Positions 10,685 through 25,729 of a stretch of DNA of 64,000 bases are shown here, one piece after another (the first letter of the stretch is position 1; the number at the start of each line of letters is the position of its first letter). The position numbers were made by a program, and so were the translations under genes. The notes beneath the pieces are model-generated. The model worked only from the letters and a program-made list of their open reading frames with translations. It was not told the origin of the DNA and made no database searches. This DNA is from Apostichopus japonicus (lineage: Eukaryota > Echinodermata > Holothuroidea > Aspidochirotida > Stichopodidae): NCBI RefSeq assembly GCF_037975245.1, contig NC_092572.1, positions 12,363,769-12,427,768 on the forward strand, written 5' to 3'.

Positions 10685-10770
10685 AAAATAGTGCTGGGCG
10701 GGATTCACGATTTTTAAGACAGTGATGGGCGGTAATTTTTAGTGCTGGGCGGGGCCAACCAGTGCCGCCC
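10685..10770. repeat. AGTGCTGGGCGG motif cluster
   Basis: AGTGCTGGGCGG occurs twice exactly and once as AGTGATGGGCGG, spaced 24-33 bases apart, with CAGTGCCGCCCAGTG following. This is probably a fragment of a dispersed repeat. Confidence 0.4.
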
Positions 10771-10789
10771 AGTGTGGGCACATCCTTGT

Positions 10790-11930
10790 ACTTCCATGGT
10801 GTTTGTTCCATCTCTGTCTTGGATTTTCTTCATTCATACTTTCTCTTTGGTTTTCTTTCGACACAATCCCTCGAGAAAATAGCTGTCGATCATGTTAAAG
10901 AGGTTCAATATTTGAGGTTCAACATTTGTTCAAAAACAAATTTACACAAAAGCCATCATTTATGCAAACATAACAGATGTAATTATTAAAGGACAATAGA
11001 AGAACAATGAATCACATGTGGTTCTATGATGTCATATGTAAACTTGGTTAGTTATCCAGCCTTATGTGTAAAGAAGTATTAAATCTATATCATATCTCAT
11101 AAATGAAATAAGATTTTTCTTAGATGTTTAAAGAAATTATGCATGGCATATATCACATGAACCAAGAATGATTTTAGGGTTATTGTCTTCTTTAATAGAG
11201 TAGTACAAACTCTAGCTAAAATGCTCTACTACTAATTGATGTTCTTAGATACCCTTCATATTTAATACGAGAAACATGTTATCTTTTACCATAGCCTACT
11301 TGTTCATGCGGTTAAGCAGGCTATACGTCTATATATGTTATGACAAGAAACCAAATGTTAACAGTTACTGTCTATTAATCCAGTTGTAGTAACCTATGAA
11401 CAAGTAAAGGTGCCGTCAAAATGTTAAAATCCTTTTCTGGATTATTGCTGCAAAATGTTGAACTGATAGCATTCTGTTGGAGGCGTAATCAATCCTTTTG
11501 TTGAATATGTTGAAATGACGTCATCAATTTTTGCTGCAAATTGTCAATGGTAATGATGAATTTCTGATGTGCGCATAAGTAATCTTTTTGTTTCCAAATG
11601 TTGAAGTGGGTGACACTTGATAAATAGTAATGTTGGCGTTTTGCAGCACAAAGTTAATTTCCTCAGTTATTACACTTAAGAAATTTCTCATTTTGCTGCA
11701 AAATGTCAATATATTGACTTGAAGATGAAATTTTTGACGGTATGTTCTAGAACGTTTCTTATTTGATGGGACTTTCTTTCTTGGATACGTCTGCTGGTAC
11801 CAGGAAACCTGCAAGGATTTCCCTTATTTAGCAACCAGCATTATTACGAATATTGCAATTTAAATTTAGGACATACTCGAACTAAAATTAAAGAGAAACT
11901 TAATGTACAACTCTACTGGTTTGCTTCTAG
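10790..11930. other. AT-rich sequence, nothing firm
   Basis: A word like TTTTGCTGCAAA recurs at about 11447, 11530, 11640 (variant) and 11692, suggesting an old degenerate duplication. A TGACGTCA palindrome lies at 11516-11523. The 96-codon minus-strand frame over 11524-11814 has no recognisable features and overlaps these words, so I do not call it. Confidence 0.4.
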
Positions 11931-11993
11931 AATGATGACAATGCGGACGAGGACCAAGACGACAGATCGACCGAAGAACGAAAGGAACCATGA
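11931..11993 (+). CDS. candidate terminal exon, acidic C-terminus
   Basis: A pyrimidine-rich acceptor TTTGCTTCTAG ends at 11930. The frame then reads NDDNADEDQDDRSTEERKEP and stops at TGA 11991-11993. The acidic, strongly biased composition after a clean acceptor is suggestive of a last coding exon. I cannot find its partner exons; the donor at 9982 is one possibility. The 222-bp tandem units that begin just downstream each carry a similar acceptor and an AATAAA, so they may be amplified copies of a 3' exon. This could also be chance. Confidence 0.3.
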   Translation, partial: NDDNADEDQDDRSTEERKEP

Positions 11994-12060
11994 TATGAAC
12001 TAAACAGAAGAAGAACCAAAAATGGTGTAGTACTGGGATGAATTGAAAACAAGTTTTAAT

Positions 12061-14035
12061 TGCTCATTTCTAGTTTATATATTGCAGGTGTTACAGGTTT
12101 CCACCATCCACTAGCCACATGCCACCAGCCAACAGCCACCAGCCCTTTTGCCACAAGCAAAACAGTAATGTGTATTTGTATTGCAATGACGTTATTACAT
12201 ATATTTATGCAGATTTGTTAAAGAAATGCCTGATTGTTCTTTCTAGTTTATATTTTATAGATTTTCCAGACCACTCCAGCCACCAACTAACAAATACCAC
12301 CACCTTCCACCACCTTCCACCACCTTCCACCACCTTCCACCACCTTCCACCACCTTCCACCACCTTCCACCAGCTACCTTCACCCAGCCTTTTGCCACCA
12401 GCAAAAGAGTAATAACGTATGTGTGTTGGTATTGCAATGATTTTATTATATATTTGTTATGCCGATTTGAAGAGTGTTTAAACTAAAATAAAATGCCTGA
12501 TTGTTCTTTTCCAGTTTATATATTTATAGATGTTCCAGACGTCTCCAGCAACCAACTAACAAATACCAGCACCAACCAAATTCCACCAGCTTCCAGCTAC
12601 CGCCCCAGCCATTTGCCACGAGCAAAAGAGTAATAACGTATGTGTGTTGGTATTGCAATGATTTTACTATATATATTTTTTATGCCGATTTGAAGAGTGT
12701 TTAAACTAAAATAAAATGCCTGATTGTTCTTTTCCAGTTTATATCTTTATAGATGTTCCAGACGTCTCCAGCAACCAACTAACAAATACCAACACCAACC
12801 ACATTCCACCAGCTTCCAGCTACCGCCCCAGCCTTTTGCCACGATCAAAAGAGTAATAACGTATGTGTGTTGGTATTGCAATGATTTTACTATATATTTG
12901 TTATGCCGATTTGAAGAGTGTTTAAACTAAAATAAAATGCCTGATTGTTCTTTTCCAGTTTACATATTTATAGATGTTCCAGACGTCTCCAGCAACCAAC
13001 TAACAAATACCAGCACCAACCAAATTCCACCAGCTTCCAGCTACCGCCCCAGCCATTTGCCACGAGCAAAAGAGTAATAACGTATGTGTGTTGGTATTGC
13101 AATGATTTTACTATATATATTTTTTATGCCGATTTGAAGAGTGTTTAAACTAAAATAAAATGCCTGATTGTTCTTTTCCAGTTTATATCTTTATAGATGT
13201 TCCAGACGTCTCCAGCAACCAACTAACAAATACCAACACCAACCACATTCCACCAGCTTCCAGCTACCGCCCCAGCCTTTTGCCACGATCAAAAGAGTAA
13301 TAACGTATGTGTGTTGGTATTGCAATGATTTTACTATATATTTGTTATGCCGATTTGAAGAGTGTTTAAACTAAAATAAAATGCCTGATTGTTCTTTTCC
13401 AGTTTATATATTTATAGATGTTCCAGACGTCTCCAGCAACCAACTAACAAATACCAGCACCAACCAAATTCCACCAGCTTCCAGCTACCGCCCCAGCCAT
13501 TTGCCACGAGCAAAAGAGTAATAACGTATGTGTGTTGGTATTGCAATGATTTTACTATATATATTTTTTATGCCGATTTGAAGAGTGTTTAAACTAAAAT
13601 AAAATGCCTGATTGTTCTTTTCCAGTTTATATCTTTATAGATGTTCCAGACGTCTCCAGCAACCAACTAACAAATACCAACACCAACCACATTCCACCAG
13701 CTTCCAGCTACCGCCCCAGCCTTTTGCCACGATCAAAAGAGTAATAACGTATGTGTGTTGGTATTGCAATGATTTTACTATATATTTGTTATGCCGATTT
13801 GAAGAGTGTTTAAAATAAAATAAAATGCCTGATTGTTCTTTATAGTTTATATTTTTATAGATGTTCCAGACGTCTCCAGCAACATACTAACAAATACCTT
13901 CACCAACCACATTCCACCAGCTTCCAGCTACCGCCCCAGCCTTTTTGCCACAAGCAAAAGAGTAAAGTATGTGTTTGTATTGCAATGAGTTTATTATATG
14001 TTTTTATTTCAATTTGCAGTGTTTTGAATAAAATA
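12061..14035 (+). repeat. 221/223-bp satellite in 444-bp dimers, with diverged edge copies
   Basis: Taking TGATTGTTCT as unit start, copies begin at 12231, 12498, 12721, 12942, 13165, 13386, 13609 and 13830. Spacing alternates 223, 221, 223, 221, 223, 221. Type A units have ACCAGCACC, CATTTGCCACGAGC and a longer TATATATATTTTTTATG. Type B have ACCAACACC, CTTTTGCCACGATC and TATATTTGTTATG. So three nearly identical 444-bp A+B dimers make a higher-order repeat. The first copies (12061 and 12231) and the last (13830) are diverged. Every unit has a pyrimidine tract ending TTTATAG or CCAG, a CCA/ACC-rich segment, a GTATGT and an AATAAA. Confidence 0.95.
12301..12370 (+). repeat. (CACCTTCCAC)7 microsatellite inside the first full 222-bp unit
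   Basis: Seven perfect copies of a 10-bp word lengthen this unit from about 222 to 267 bp. The later units have only one or two degenerate copies of the CCACC/TTCCA word at this place. Confidence 0.97.
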
Positions 14036-14042
14036 TTGCATA

Positions 14043-14935
14043 TTGCATAACCATTTCTGTCACAATTTCCATCACCATTTCCATCACCCTTTATTTATCA
14101 CAAATTCATCACCATTTCATCATCATTTCATCAACATTTCATTACCATTTCCATCACCATTTCATCACCATTTCCATCACCATTTCCATCACCTTTTCCA
14201 TCACCATTTCCATCACCAATTTTGTTATCATCCTTTTTTTATTACCATTTTTTTTATCACCATTTCATCACCATTTCATCACCTTTTTATCACCATTTCA
14301 TCACAATTTAATCACCATATCCATCACAATTTCCATCGTAATTTCCATCACCATTTCCCATCACCATTTCCATCACCATTTCCATCACCATTTTTGTTAT
14401 CACCATTTTTGTTATCATCATTTTTTGTTATCATCATTTTTTGTTATCACTATTTTTTTATCACCAACTCATCACCATTTCATTCTCATTTCATCACCAT
14501 TTCATCACCATTACCATCACCATTTCCATCACCACTTCCATCACCATTTTTCTTTATCACCATTTTTTTATCACCATTTTTTTTATCACAATTTCATCAT
14601 AATTTCATCACCATTGCACCCCAATTTCATCACCATTTAATCACCATTTCATCACCATTTCCATCAGCATTTCTATCACCATTTCTATCACCATTTCCAT
14701 CACCATTTTTTGTATCACCATTTCATCACCATTTTATCATCAATTCATCACCACTTCATCACCATTCCATCACCGATTCCATTTCCATCACCAATTTCCA
14801 TCACCATTTCCATCACCATTTCATCACCATTTCCATCACCATTTTTGTAATCACAATTCTTTTATCACCATTTCCATCACCATTTCCATCACCATTTCCA
14901 TCACCATTTCCATCACCATTTTTATAATCAACATT
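14043..14935 (+). repeat. degenerate TTTCCATCACCA / TTTCATCACCA array
   Basis: Irregular tandem repeat of 11-12-bp words mixed with TTTTTTATCACCA variants. It bridges the end of the 222-bp satellite and the 14-bp array. The plus strand is nearly free of G, so a long open frame runs through it. That frame is low complexity (His, Phe, Ser, Pro) and is not called as a gene. Confidence 0.9.
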
Positions 14936-15569
14936 TCATCATCATTATATCATCATTTTATCATCATTTTATCATCAGTTTATCATGATTTCATCATCAT
15001 CATTTTATCATCATCATTTTATCATCATCATTTTATCATCATCATTTTATCATCATCATTTTATCATCATTATTTTATTATCATCATTTTATCATCATCA
15101 TTTTTTCATCATCATTTTATCACCATCATTTTATCATGATCACTTTCTCATCATCATTTTATCACCATCATTTTCTCATCATCATTTTCTCATCATCATT
15201 TTCTCATAATCATTTCATCACCATCATATTATCACCATCATTTTATCACCATCATTTTATCACCATCGTTTTATCACCATCATATTACCACCTTCATTTT
15301 ATCATCATCAATTTATCATCATCATTTTAACACCATCATTTTATCATCATCATTTTATCATCATCATTTTATCATCATCATTTTATCATCATCATTTTAT
15401 CACCATCATTTTATCATCATCATTTTATCATGATCACTTTCTCATCATCATTTTATCACCATCATTTTCTCATCATCATTTTATCATCATCATTTTATCA
15501 CCATCATTTTATCACCATCATTTCATCACCATCATTTTATCATCATCATTTTATCACCATCATTTTATC

Positions 15570-18500
15570 ATCATCAATTTATCACCATCATTTTATCATC
15601 ATCAGTTTATCACCATCATTTTATCACCATCATTTTATCTCCATCTTTTTATCATCATCAGTTTATCACCATCATTTTATCACCATCATTTTATCACCAT
15701 CATTTTATCACCATCTTTTTATAATCATCCTTTTATCATCATCCTTTCATCATAATCATCATTTTATCATCATCATTTTATCATCATCATTTTATCATCA
15801 TCCTTTAATCATCATCATTTTATCACCATAATTTTATCATCATCATTTCATCACCATCATTTTATCACCATCATTTTATCATCATCATTTTATCACCATC
15901 ATTTTATCATCATCATTTTATCACTATCATTTTATCACCATCATTTTATCACCATCATTTTATCACCATCATTTTATCATCATCATTTTAGCATCATCAT
16001 TTAATCATCATCATTTTATCATCATCATTTTATCATCATCATTTTATCATCATCATTTTATAATCATTATTTTATCATCATCATTTTTTCATCATCATTT
16101 TATCACCATCATTTTATCACCATCATTTTATCACCATCATTTTATCACCATCATTTTATCACCATCATTTTATCACCATCAGTTTATCACCATCTTTTTA
16201 TCATCATCATTTTATCATCATCATTTTATCACCATCATTTTATCACAATCATTTTATCACCATCATTTTATCACCATCATTTTATCATCATCATTTTATC
16301 ACCATCAGTTTATCACCATCTTTTTATCATCATCATTTTATCATCATCATTTTATCATCATCATTTAATCATCATCATTTTATCATCATCATTTAATCAT
16401 CATCATTTTATCACCATCATTTTATCACAATCATTTTATCACCATCATTTTATCACCATCATTTTATCACTATCATTTTATCACCATCATTTTATCATCA
16501 TCATCATTTTATCACCATCTTTTTATCATCATCCTTTTATCACCATCATTTTATCATCATCATTTTATCATCATCATTTTATCACCATCATTTTATCACC
16601 ATCATTTCATCACCATCATTTTATCATCATCATTTTATCATCATCCTTTTCTCATCATCATTTTATCATCATCAATTTATCATCATCATTTCATCACCAT
16701 CATTTGATCACCATCATTTTATCATCATCAATTTATCACCATCATTTTATCATCATCAGTTTATCACCATCATTTTATCATCATCATTTTATCTCCATCT
16801 TTTTATCATCATCAGTTTATCACCATCATTTTATCACCATCATTTTATCACCATCATTTTATCACCATCTTTTTATAATCATCCTTTTATCATCATCCTT
16901 TCATCATAATCATTTTATCATCATCATTTTATCATCATCCTTTAATCATCATCATTTTATCACCATAATTTTATCATCATCATTTCATCACCATCATTTT
17001 ATCACCATCATTTTATCATCATCATTTTATCACCATCATTTTATCATCATCATTTTATCATCATCAATTTATCACCATCATTTTATCACCATCATTTTAT
17101 CATCATCCTTTTATCACCATCATTTTTTCACCATCATTTCATCATCATCATTTTATCACAATCATTTTATCACCATCATTTTATCATCATCCTTTTATCA
17201 TCATCCTTTTATCATCATCCTTTTATCATTATCATTTTATCACCATCATTTTATCATCATCATTTCATCATCATCATTTTATCATCATCCTTTCATCACC
17301 ATCATTTTATCATCATCATTTTATCACCATCTTTTTATCATCATCATTTTATCATCATCATTTTATCATCATCATTTTATCACCATCATTTTATCACCAT
17401 CATTTTATCACCATCATTTTATCACCATCATTTTATCACCATCATTTTATCACTATCATTTTATCACCATCATTTTATCACCATCTTTTTATCATCATCA
17501 TTTTATCACCATCATTTTATCATCATCTTTTTATCATCATCATTTTATCATCATCCTTTCATCATAATCATTTTATCATCATCCTTTTATCATCATCATT
17601 TTATCACCATAATTTTATCATCATCATTTCATCACCATCATTTTATCACCATCATTTTATCATCATCATTTTATCACCATCATTTTATCATCATCATTTT
17701 ATCATCATCAATTTATCACCATCATTTTATCACCATCCTTTTATCATCATCCTTTTATCACCATCATTTTTTCACCATCATTTCATCATCATCATTTTAT
17801 CACAATCATTTTATCACCATCATTTTATCATCATCCTTTTATCATCATCCTTTTATCATCATCCTTTTATCATTATCATTTTATCACCATCATTTTATCA
17901 CCATCATTTTATCACCATCATTTTATCACCATCATTTTATCATCATCATTTCATCATCATCATTTTATCATCATCCTTTCATCACCATCATTTTATCATC
18001 ATCATTTTATCACCATCTTTTTATCATCATCATTTTATCATCATCATTTTATCATCATCATTTTATCACCATCATTTTATCACCATCATTTTATCACCAT
18101 AATTTTATCACCATCATTTCATCACCATCTTTTTATCACCATCATTTTATCACCATCATTTTATCACCATCTTTTTATCATCATCAATTTATCATCATCA
18201 TTTCATCACCATCATTTGATCACCATCATTTTATCATCATCAATTTATCACCATCATTTTATCATCATCAGTTTATCACCATCATTTTATCACCATCATT
18301 TTATCTCCATCTTTTTATCATCATCAGTTTATCACCATCATTTTATCACTATCATTTTATCACCATCATTTTATCACCATCTTTTTATAATCATCCTTTT
18401 ATCATCATCCTTTCATCATAATCATCATTTTATCATCATCATTTTATCATCATCATTTTATCATCATCCTTTAATCATCATCATTTTATCACCATAATTT

Positions 18501-20900
18501 TATCATCATCATTTCATCACCATCATTTTATCACCATCATTTTATCATCATCATTTTATCACCATCATTTTATCATCATCATTTTATCACTATCATTTTA
18601 TCACCATCATTTTATCACCATCATTTTATCACCATCATTTTATCATCATCATTTTAGCATCATCATTTAATCATCATCATTTTATCATCATCATTTTATC
18701 ATCATCATTTTATCATCATCATTTTATAATCATTATTTTATCATCATCATTTTTTCATCATCATTTTATCACCATCATTTTATCACCATCATTTTATCAC
18801 CATCATTTTATCACCATCATTTTATCACCATCATTTTATCACCATCAGTTTATCACCATCTTTTTATCATCATCATTTTATCATCATCATTTTATCACCA
18901 TCATTTTATCACCATCATTTTATCACCATCATTTTATCACCATCATTTTATCATCATCATTTTATCACCATCAGTTTATCACCATCTTTTTATCATCATC
19001 ATTTTATCATCATCATTTTATCATCATCATTTAATCATCATCATTTAATCATCATCATTTTATCATCATCATTTAATCTTCATCATTTTATCACCATCAT
19101 TTTATCACAATCATTTTATCACCATCATTTTATCACCATCATTTTATCACTATCATTTTATCACCATCATTTTATCATCATCATCATTTTATCACCATCT
19201 TTTTATCATCATCCTTTTATCACCATCATTTTATCATCATCATTTTATCATCATCATTTTATCACCATCATTTTATCACCATCATTTCATCACCATCATT
19301 TTATCATCATCATTTTATCATCATCCTTTTCTCATCATCATTTTATCATCATCAATTTATCATCATCATTTCATCACCATCATTTGATCACCATCATTTT
19401 ATCATCATCAATTTATCACCATCATTTTATCATCATCAGTTTATCACCATCATTTTATCATCATCATTTTATCTCCATCTTTTTATCATCATCAGTTTAT
19501 CACCATCATTTTATCACCATCATTTTATCACCATCATTTTATCACCATCTTTTTATAATCATCCTTTTATCATCATCCTTTCATCATAATCATTTTATCA
19601 TCATCATTTTATCATCATCCTTTAATCATCATCATTTTATCACCATAATTTTATCATCATCATTTCATCACCATCATTTTATCACCATCATTTTATCATC
19701 ATCATTTTATCACCATCATTTTATCATCATCATTTTATCATCATCAATTTATCACCATCATTTTATCACCATCCTTTTATCATCATCCTTTTATCACCAT
19801 CCCTTTTTCACCATCATTTCATCATCATCATTTTATCACAATCATTTTATCACCATCATTTTATCATCATCCTTTTATCATCATCCTTTTATCATCATCC
19901 TTTTATCATTATCATTTTATCACCATCATTTTATCACCATTATTTTATCACCATCATTTTATCACCATCATTTTATCATCATCATTTCATCATCATTATT
20001 TTATCATCATCCTTTCATCACCATCATTTTATCATCATCATTTTATCACCATCTTTTTATCATCATCATTTTATCATCATCATTTTATCATCATCATTTT
20101 ATCATCATCATTTTATCACCATCATTTTATCACCATCATTTTATCACCATCATTTTATCACCATCATTTTATCACCATCATTTTATCACCATCATTTTAT
20201 CACCATCATTTTATCACCATCTTTTTATCATCATCATTTTATCACCATCATTTTATCATCATCTTTTTATCATCATCATTTTATCATCATCCTTTCATCA
20301 TAATCATTTTATCATCATCCTTTAATCATCATCATTTTATCACCATAATTTTATCATCATCATTTCATCACCATCATTTTATCACCATCATTTTATCATC
20401 ATCATTTTATCACCATCATTTTATCATCATCATTTTATCATCATCAATTTATCACCATCATTTTATCACCATCCTTTTATCATCATCCTTTTATCACCAT
20501 CATTTTTTCACCATCATTTCATCATCATCATTTTATCACAATCATTTTATCACCATCATTTTATCATCATCCTTTTATCATCATCCTTTTATCATCATCC
20601 TTTTATCATTATCATTTTATCACCATCATTTTATCACCATCATTTTATCACCATCATTTTATCACCATCATTTTATCATCATCATTTCATCATCATCATT
20701 TTATCATCATCCTTTCATCACCATCACTTTATCATCATCATTTTATCACCATCTTTTTATCATCATCATTTTATCATCATCATTTTATCATCATCATTTT
20801 ATCACCATCATTTTATCACCATCATTTTATCACCATCATTTTATCACCATCTTTTTATCATCATCAGTTTATCATCATCATTTTATCATCATCATTTTAT
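15570..20900 (+). repeat. higher-order block of about 2.67 kb within the 14-bp array
   Basis: The rare variant ATCTCCATC occurs at 15637, 16791, 18303 and 19471. Spacing is 1154, 1512 and 1168, so alternate copies are 2666 and 2680 apart, a difference of one 14-bp monomer. The monomer just before the landmark also alternates (TCACCATC at copies 1 and 3, TCATCATC at 2 and 4), so the repeating block is a two-part unit present about twice. Another landmark copy lies at 24033. Confidence 0.75.
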
Positions 20901-23900
20901 CACCAGAATTTTATCACCATCATTTTATCACCATCCTTTTATCACCATCCTTTTATCATCATCATTTTATCATCATCATTTTATAATCATCATTTTATCA
21001 TCATCATTTTATCATCATCAATTTATCACCATCATTGTATCACCATCCTTTTATCATCATCCTTTTATCATCATCATATCATCATCATCATTTTATCACC
21101 ATCAATTTATCATCATCATTTTATCATCATCATTTTATCACCATCATCATTTTATCACCATCATTTAATCATCATTCGATCAGCATTATTTTATCATCAT
21201 CATTTTATCATCATCATTTTATCATGATCATCATTTTATCATCATCATCATTTTATCATCATCATCATTTTATCACCATCATTTTATCATCATCCTTTTA
21301 TCATCATCATTTTATCACCATCTTTTTATCATCATAATTTTATCATTATCATTTTATCACCATCATTTTATCATCATCATTTTATCACCAAGATTTTATC
21401 ACCATTATTTTATCACCATCATTTTATCACCATCTTTTTATCATCATCATTTTATCATCATAATTTTATCATCATCATTTTATCACCATCATTTTATCCC
21501 CATCATTTTATCACCATCATTTTATCACCATCATTTTATCACCATCATTTTATCACCATCATTTTATTACCATCATTTTATCACCATCTTTTTATGATCA
21601 TCAGTTTATCATCATCATTTTATCATCATCATTTTATCACCAGCATTTTATCACCATCATTTTATCACCATCCTTTTATCACCATCATTTTATCACCATC
21701 ATTTTATCACCATCCTTTTATCATCATCATTTTATCATCATCATTTTATCATCATCATTTTATCATCATCATTTTATCACCATCATTTTATAACCATCAT
21801 TTTATCACCATCATTTTATCATCATCATTTTATCACCATCCTTTTATCATCATCATTTTATCACCATCATTTTATCACCATCTTTTTATCATCATCCTTT
21901 TATCATCATCATTTTATCATCATCATTTTATCACCATCATTTTATCATCATCATTTCATCATCATCATTTCATCATCATCATTTCATCATCATCATTTTA
22001 TCACCATCATTTTATCATCATCATTTTATCATGATCATTTTATCACCATCATTTTATCACCATTTTATCACCATCATTTTATCACCATCATTTTATCACC
22101 ATCATTTTATCATCATCATTTTTTCACCATCATTTTATCACCATCATTTTATCAACATCATTTTATCACCATCCTTTTATCACCATCATTTTATCACCAT
22201 CATTTTATCACCATCATTTTATCACCATCATTTTATCATCATCCTTTAATCATCATCATTTTATCATCATTATTTTATGATCATCATTTTATCACCATCA
22301 TTTTATCATCATCATTTTATCACCATCATTTTATCACCATCATTTTATCACCATCTTTTTATGATCATCATTTTATGACCATCATTTTATCACCATCATT
22401 TTATCCTTATCATTTTATCACCATCATTTTATCATCATCATCATTTTATCACCATTATTTTATCACCATCATTTTTTTCACCATCATTTTATCATCATCC
22501 TTTTATCATCATCCTTTTATCATCATTATTTTATCATCATCATTTTATCACCATCATTTTATCACCATCATTTTGTCACCATCATTTTATAACCATCATT
22601 TTATCACCATCATTTTATCACCATCATTTTATCATCATCATTTTATCATCATCATTTTATCATCATCATTTCATCATCATCATTTTATCATCATCATTTC
22701 ATCACCATCATTTTATCACCATCATTTTATCACCATCATTTTATCACCATCATTTTATCACCATCGTTTTATCACCATCATTTTATCACCATCATTTTAT
22801 CACCATCATTTTATCACCATCATTTTATCGACATCATTTTATCACCATCATTTTATCATCATCATTTTATCACCATCATTTTATTACCATCATTTTATCA
22901 TCATCTTTTTATCATCATCATTTTATCATTTTATCACCATCATTTTATCCTTATCATTTTATCACCATCATTTTATCATCATCATTTTATCACCATTATT
23001 TTATCACCATCATTTTATCACAATCCTTTAATCACCATCCTTTTATCATCATCCTTTTATCATCATCATTTTATCACCATCATTTTATCATCATCATTTC
23101 ATCATCATCATTTTATCATCATCATTTCATCACCATCATTTTATCACCATCATTTTATCACCATCATTTTATCACCATCATTTTATCACCATCATTTTAT
23201 CACCATCATTTTATCACCATCATTTTATCACCATCATTTTATCACCATCATTTTATCACCATCATTTTATCATCATCATTTTATCACCATCATTTTATCA
23301 CCATCATTTTATCACCATCGTTTTATCAACATCATTTTATCACCATCATTTTATCACCATCATTTTATCATCATCATTTTATCACCATCATTTTATCACC
23401 ATCATTTTATCACCATCTTTTTATCATCATCATTCTATCATTTTATCACCATCATTTTATCCTTATCATTTTATCACCATCATTTTATCATCATCATTTT
23501 ATCACCATTATTTTATCACCATCATTTTATCACCATCCTTTAATCACCATCCTTTTATCATCATCCTTTTATCATCATCATTTTATCATCATCATTTTAT
23601 CACCATCATTTTATTACCATCATTTTATCACCATCATTTTATCATCATCATTTTATCATCATCATTTTATCATCATCATTTTATCACCATCATTTTATCA
23701 CCATCATTTTATCACCATCATTTTATCACCATCATTTTATCACCATCATTTTATCATCATCATTTTTTCATCATCATTTTATCACCATCATTTTATCAAC
23801 ATCATTTTATCACCATCCTTTTATCACCATCATTTTATCACCATCATTTCATCACCATCCTTTTATCATCATCATTTTATCATCATCATTTTCTCATCAT

Positions 23901-25729
23901 CATTTTATCATCATCAATTTATCATCATCATTTCATCACCATCATTTGATCACCATCATTTTATCATCATCAATTTATCACCATCATTTTATCATCATCA
24001 GTTTATCACCATCATTTTATCACCATCCTTTTATCTCCATCTTTTTATCATCATCAGTTTATCACCATCATTTTATCACCATCATTTTATCACCATCATT
24101 TTATCACCATCTTTTTATAATCATCCTTTAATCATCATCCTTTCATCATAATCATTTTATCATCATCATTTTATCATCATCATTTTATCATCATCCTTTA
24201 ATCATCATCATTTTATCACCATCATTTTATCATCATCATTTCATCACCATCATTTTATCACCATCATTTTATCATCATCATTTTATCACCATCATTTTAT
24301 CATCATCATTTTATCACTATCATTTTATCACCATCATTTTATAACCATCATTTTATCACCATCATTTTATCATCATTATTTTAGCATCATCATTTAATCA
24401 TCATCATTTAATCATCATCATTTTATCATCATCATTTTATCATCATCATTTTATCATCATCATTTTTTCATCATCATTTTATCACCATCATTTTATCACC
24501 ATCATTTTATCACCATCATTTTATCACCATCATTTTATCACCATCATTTTATCACCATCAGTTTATCACCATCTTTTTATCATCATCATTTTATCATCAT
24601 CATTTTATCACCATCATTTTATCACCATCATTTTATCACCATCATTTTATTACCATCATTTTATCACCATCTTTTTATCATCATCAGTTTATCATCGTCA
24701 TTTTAACATCATTATTTTATCACCATCATTTTATCACCATCATTTTATCACCATCATTTTATCACAATCCTTTTATCATCATCATTTTATCATCATCATT
24801 TTATCATCATCATTTTATCACCATCATTTTATCATCATCATTTTATCATCATCATTTTATCATCATCAATTTATCACCATCATTTTATCACCATCCTTTT
24901 ATCATCATCCTTTTATCACCATCATTTTTTCACCATCATTTCATCATCATCATTTTATCACAATCATTTTATCACCATCATTTTATCATCATCCTTTTAT
25001 CATCATCCTTTTATCATCATCCTTTTATCATTATCATTTTATCACCATCATTTTATCACCATCATTTTATCACCATCATTTTATCACCATCATTTTATCA
25101 TCATCATTTCATCATCATCATTTTATCATCATCCTTTCATCACCATCATTTTATCATCATCATTTTATCACCATCTTTTTATCATCATCATTTTATCATC
25201 ATCATTTTATCATCATCATTTTATCACCATCATTTTATCACCATCATTTTATCACCATCATTTTATCACCATCATTTTATCACCATCATTTTATCACCAT
25301 CATTTCATCACCATCTTTTTATCATCATCATTTTATCACCATCATTTTATTACCATCATTTTATCACCATCATTTTATCACCATCATTTTATCACCATCA
25401 TTTTATCACCATCTTTTTATCATCATCAGTTTATCATCATCACTTTATCATCATCATTTTATCACCAGCATTTTATCACCATCATTTTATCACCATCCTT
25501 TTATCACCATCCTTTTATCATCATCATTTTATCATCATCATTTTATCACCATCATTTTATCATCATCATTTTATCATCATCAATTTATCACCATCATTTT
25601 ATCACCATCCTTTTATCATCATCCTTTTATCATCATCATTTCATCATCATCATTTTATCACCATCATTTTATCATCATCATTTTATCATCATCATTTTAT
25701 CACCATCATCATTTTATCATCATCATTTA

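Noticed and set aside
12501-13818. Six 67-68-codon frames, one per 222-bp unit
   Set aside because: Repeated copies of a satellite, starting at non-ATG codons and running across the splice-acceptor-like tract; more likely a shadow of the repeat than a gene family.
14043-14927. 294-codon His/Phe/Ser/Pro frame
   Set aside because: Simple translation of the degenerate TTTCCATCACCA array.
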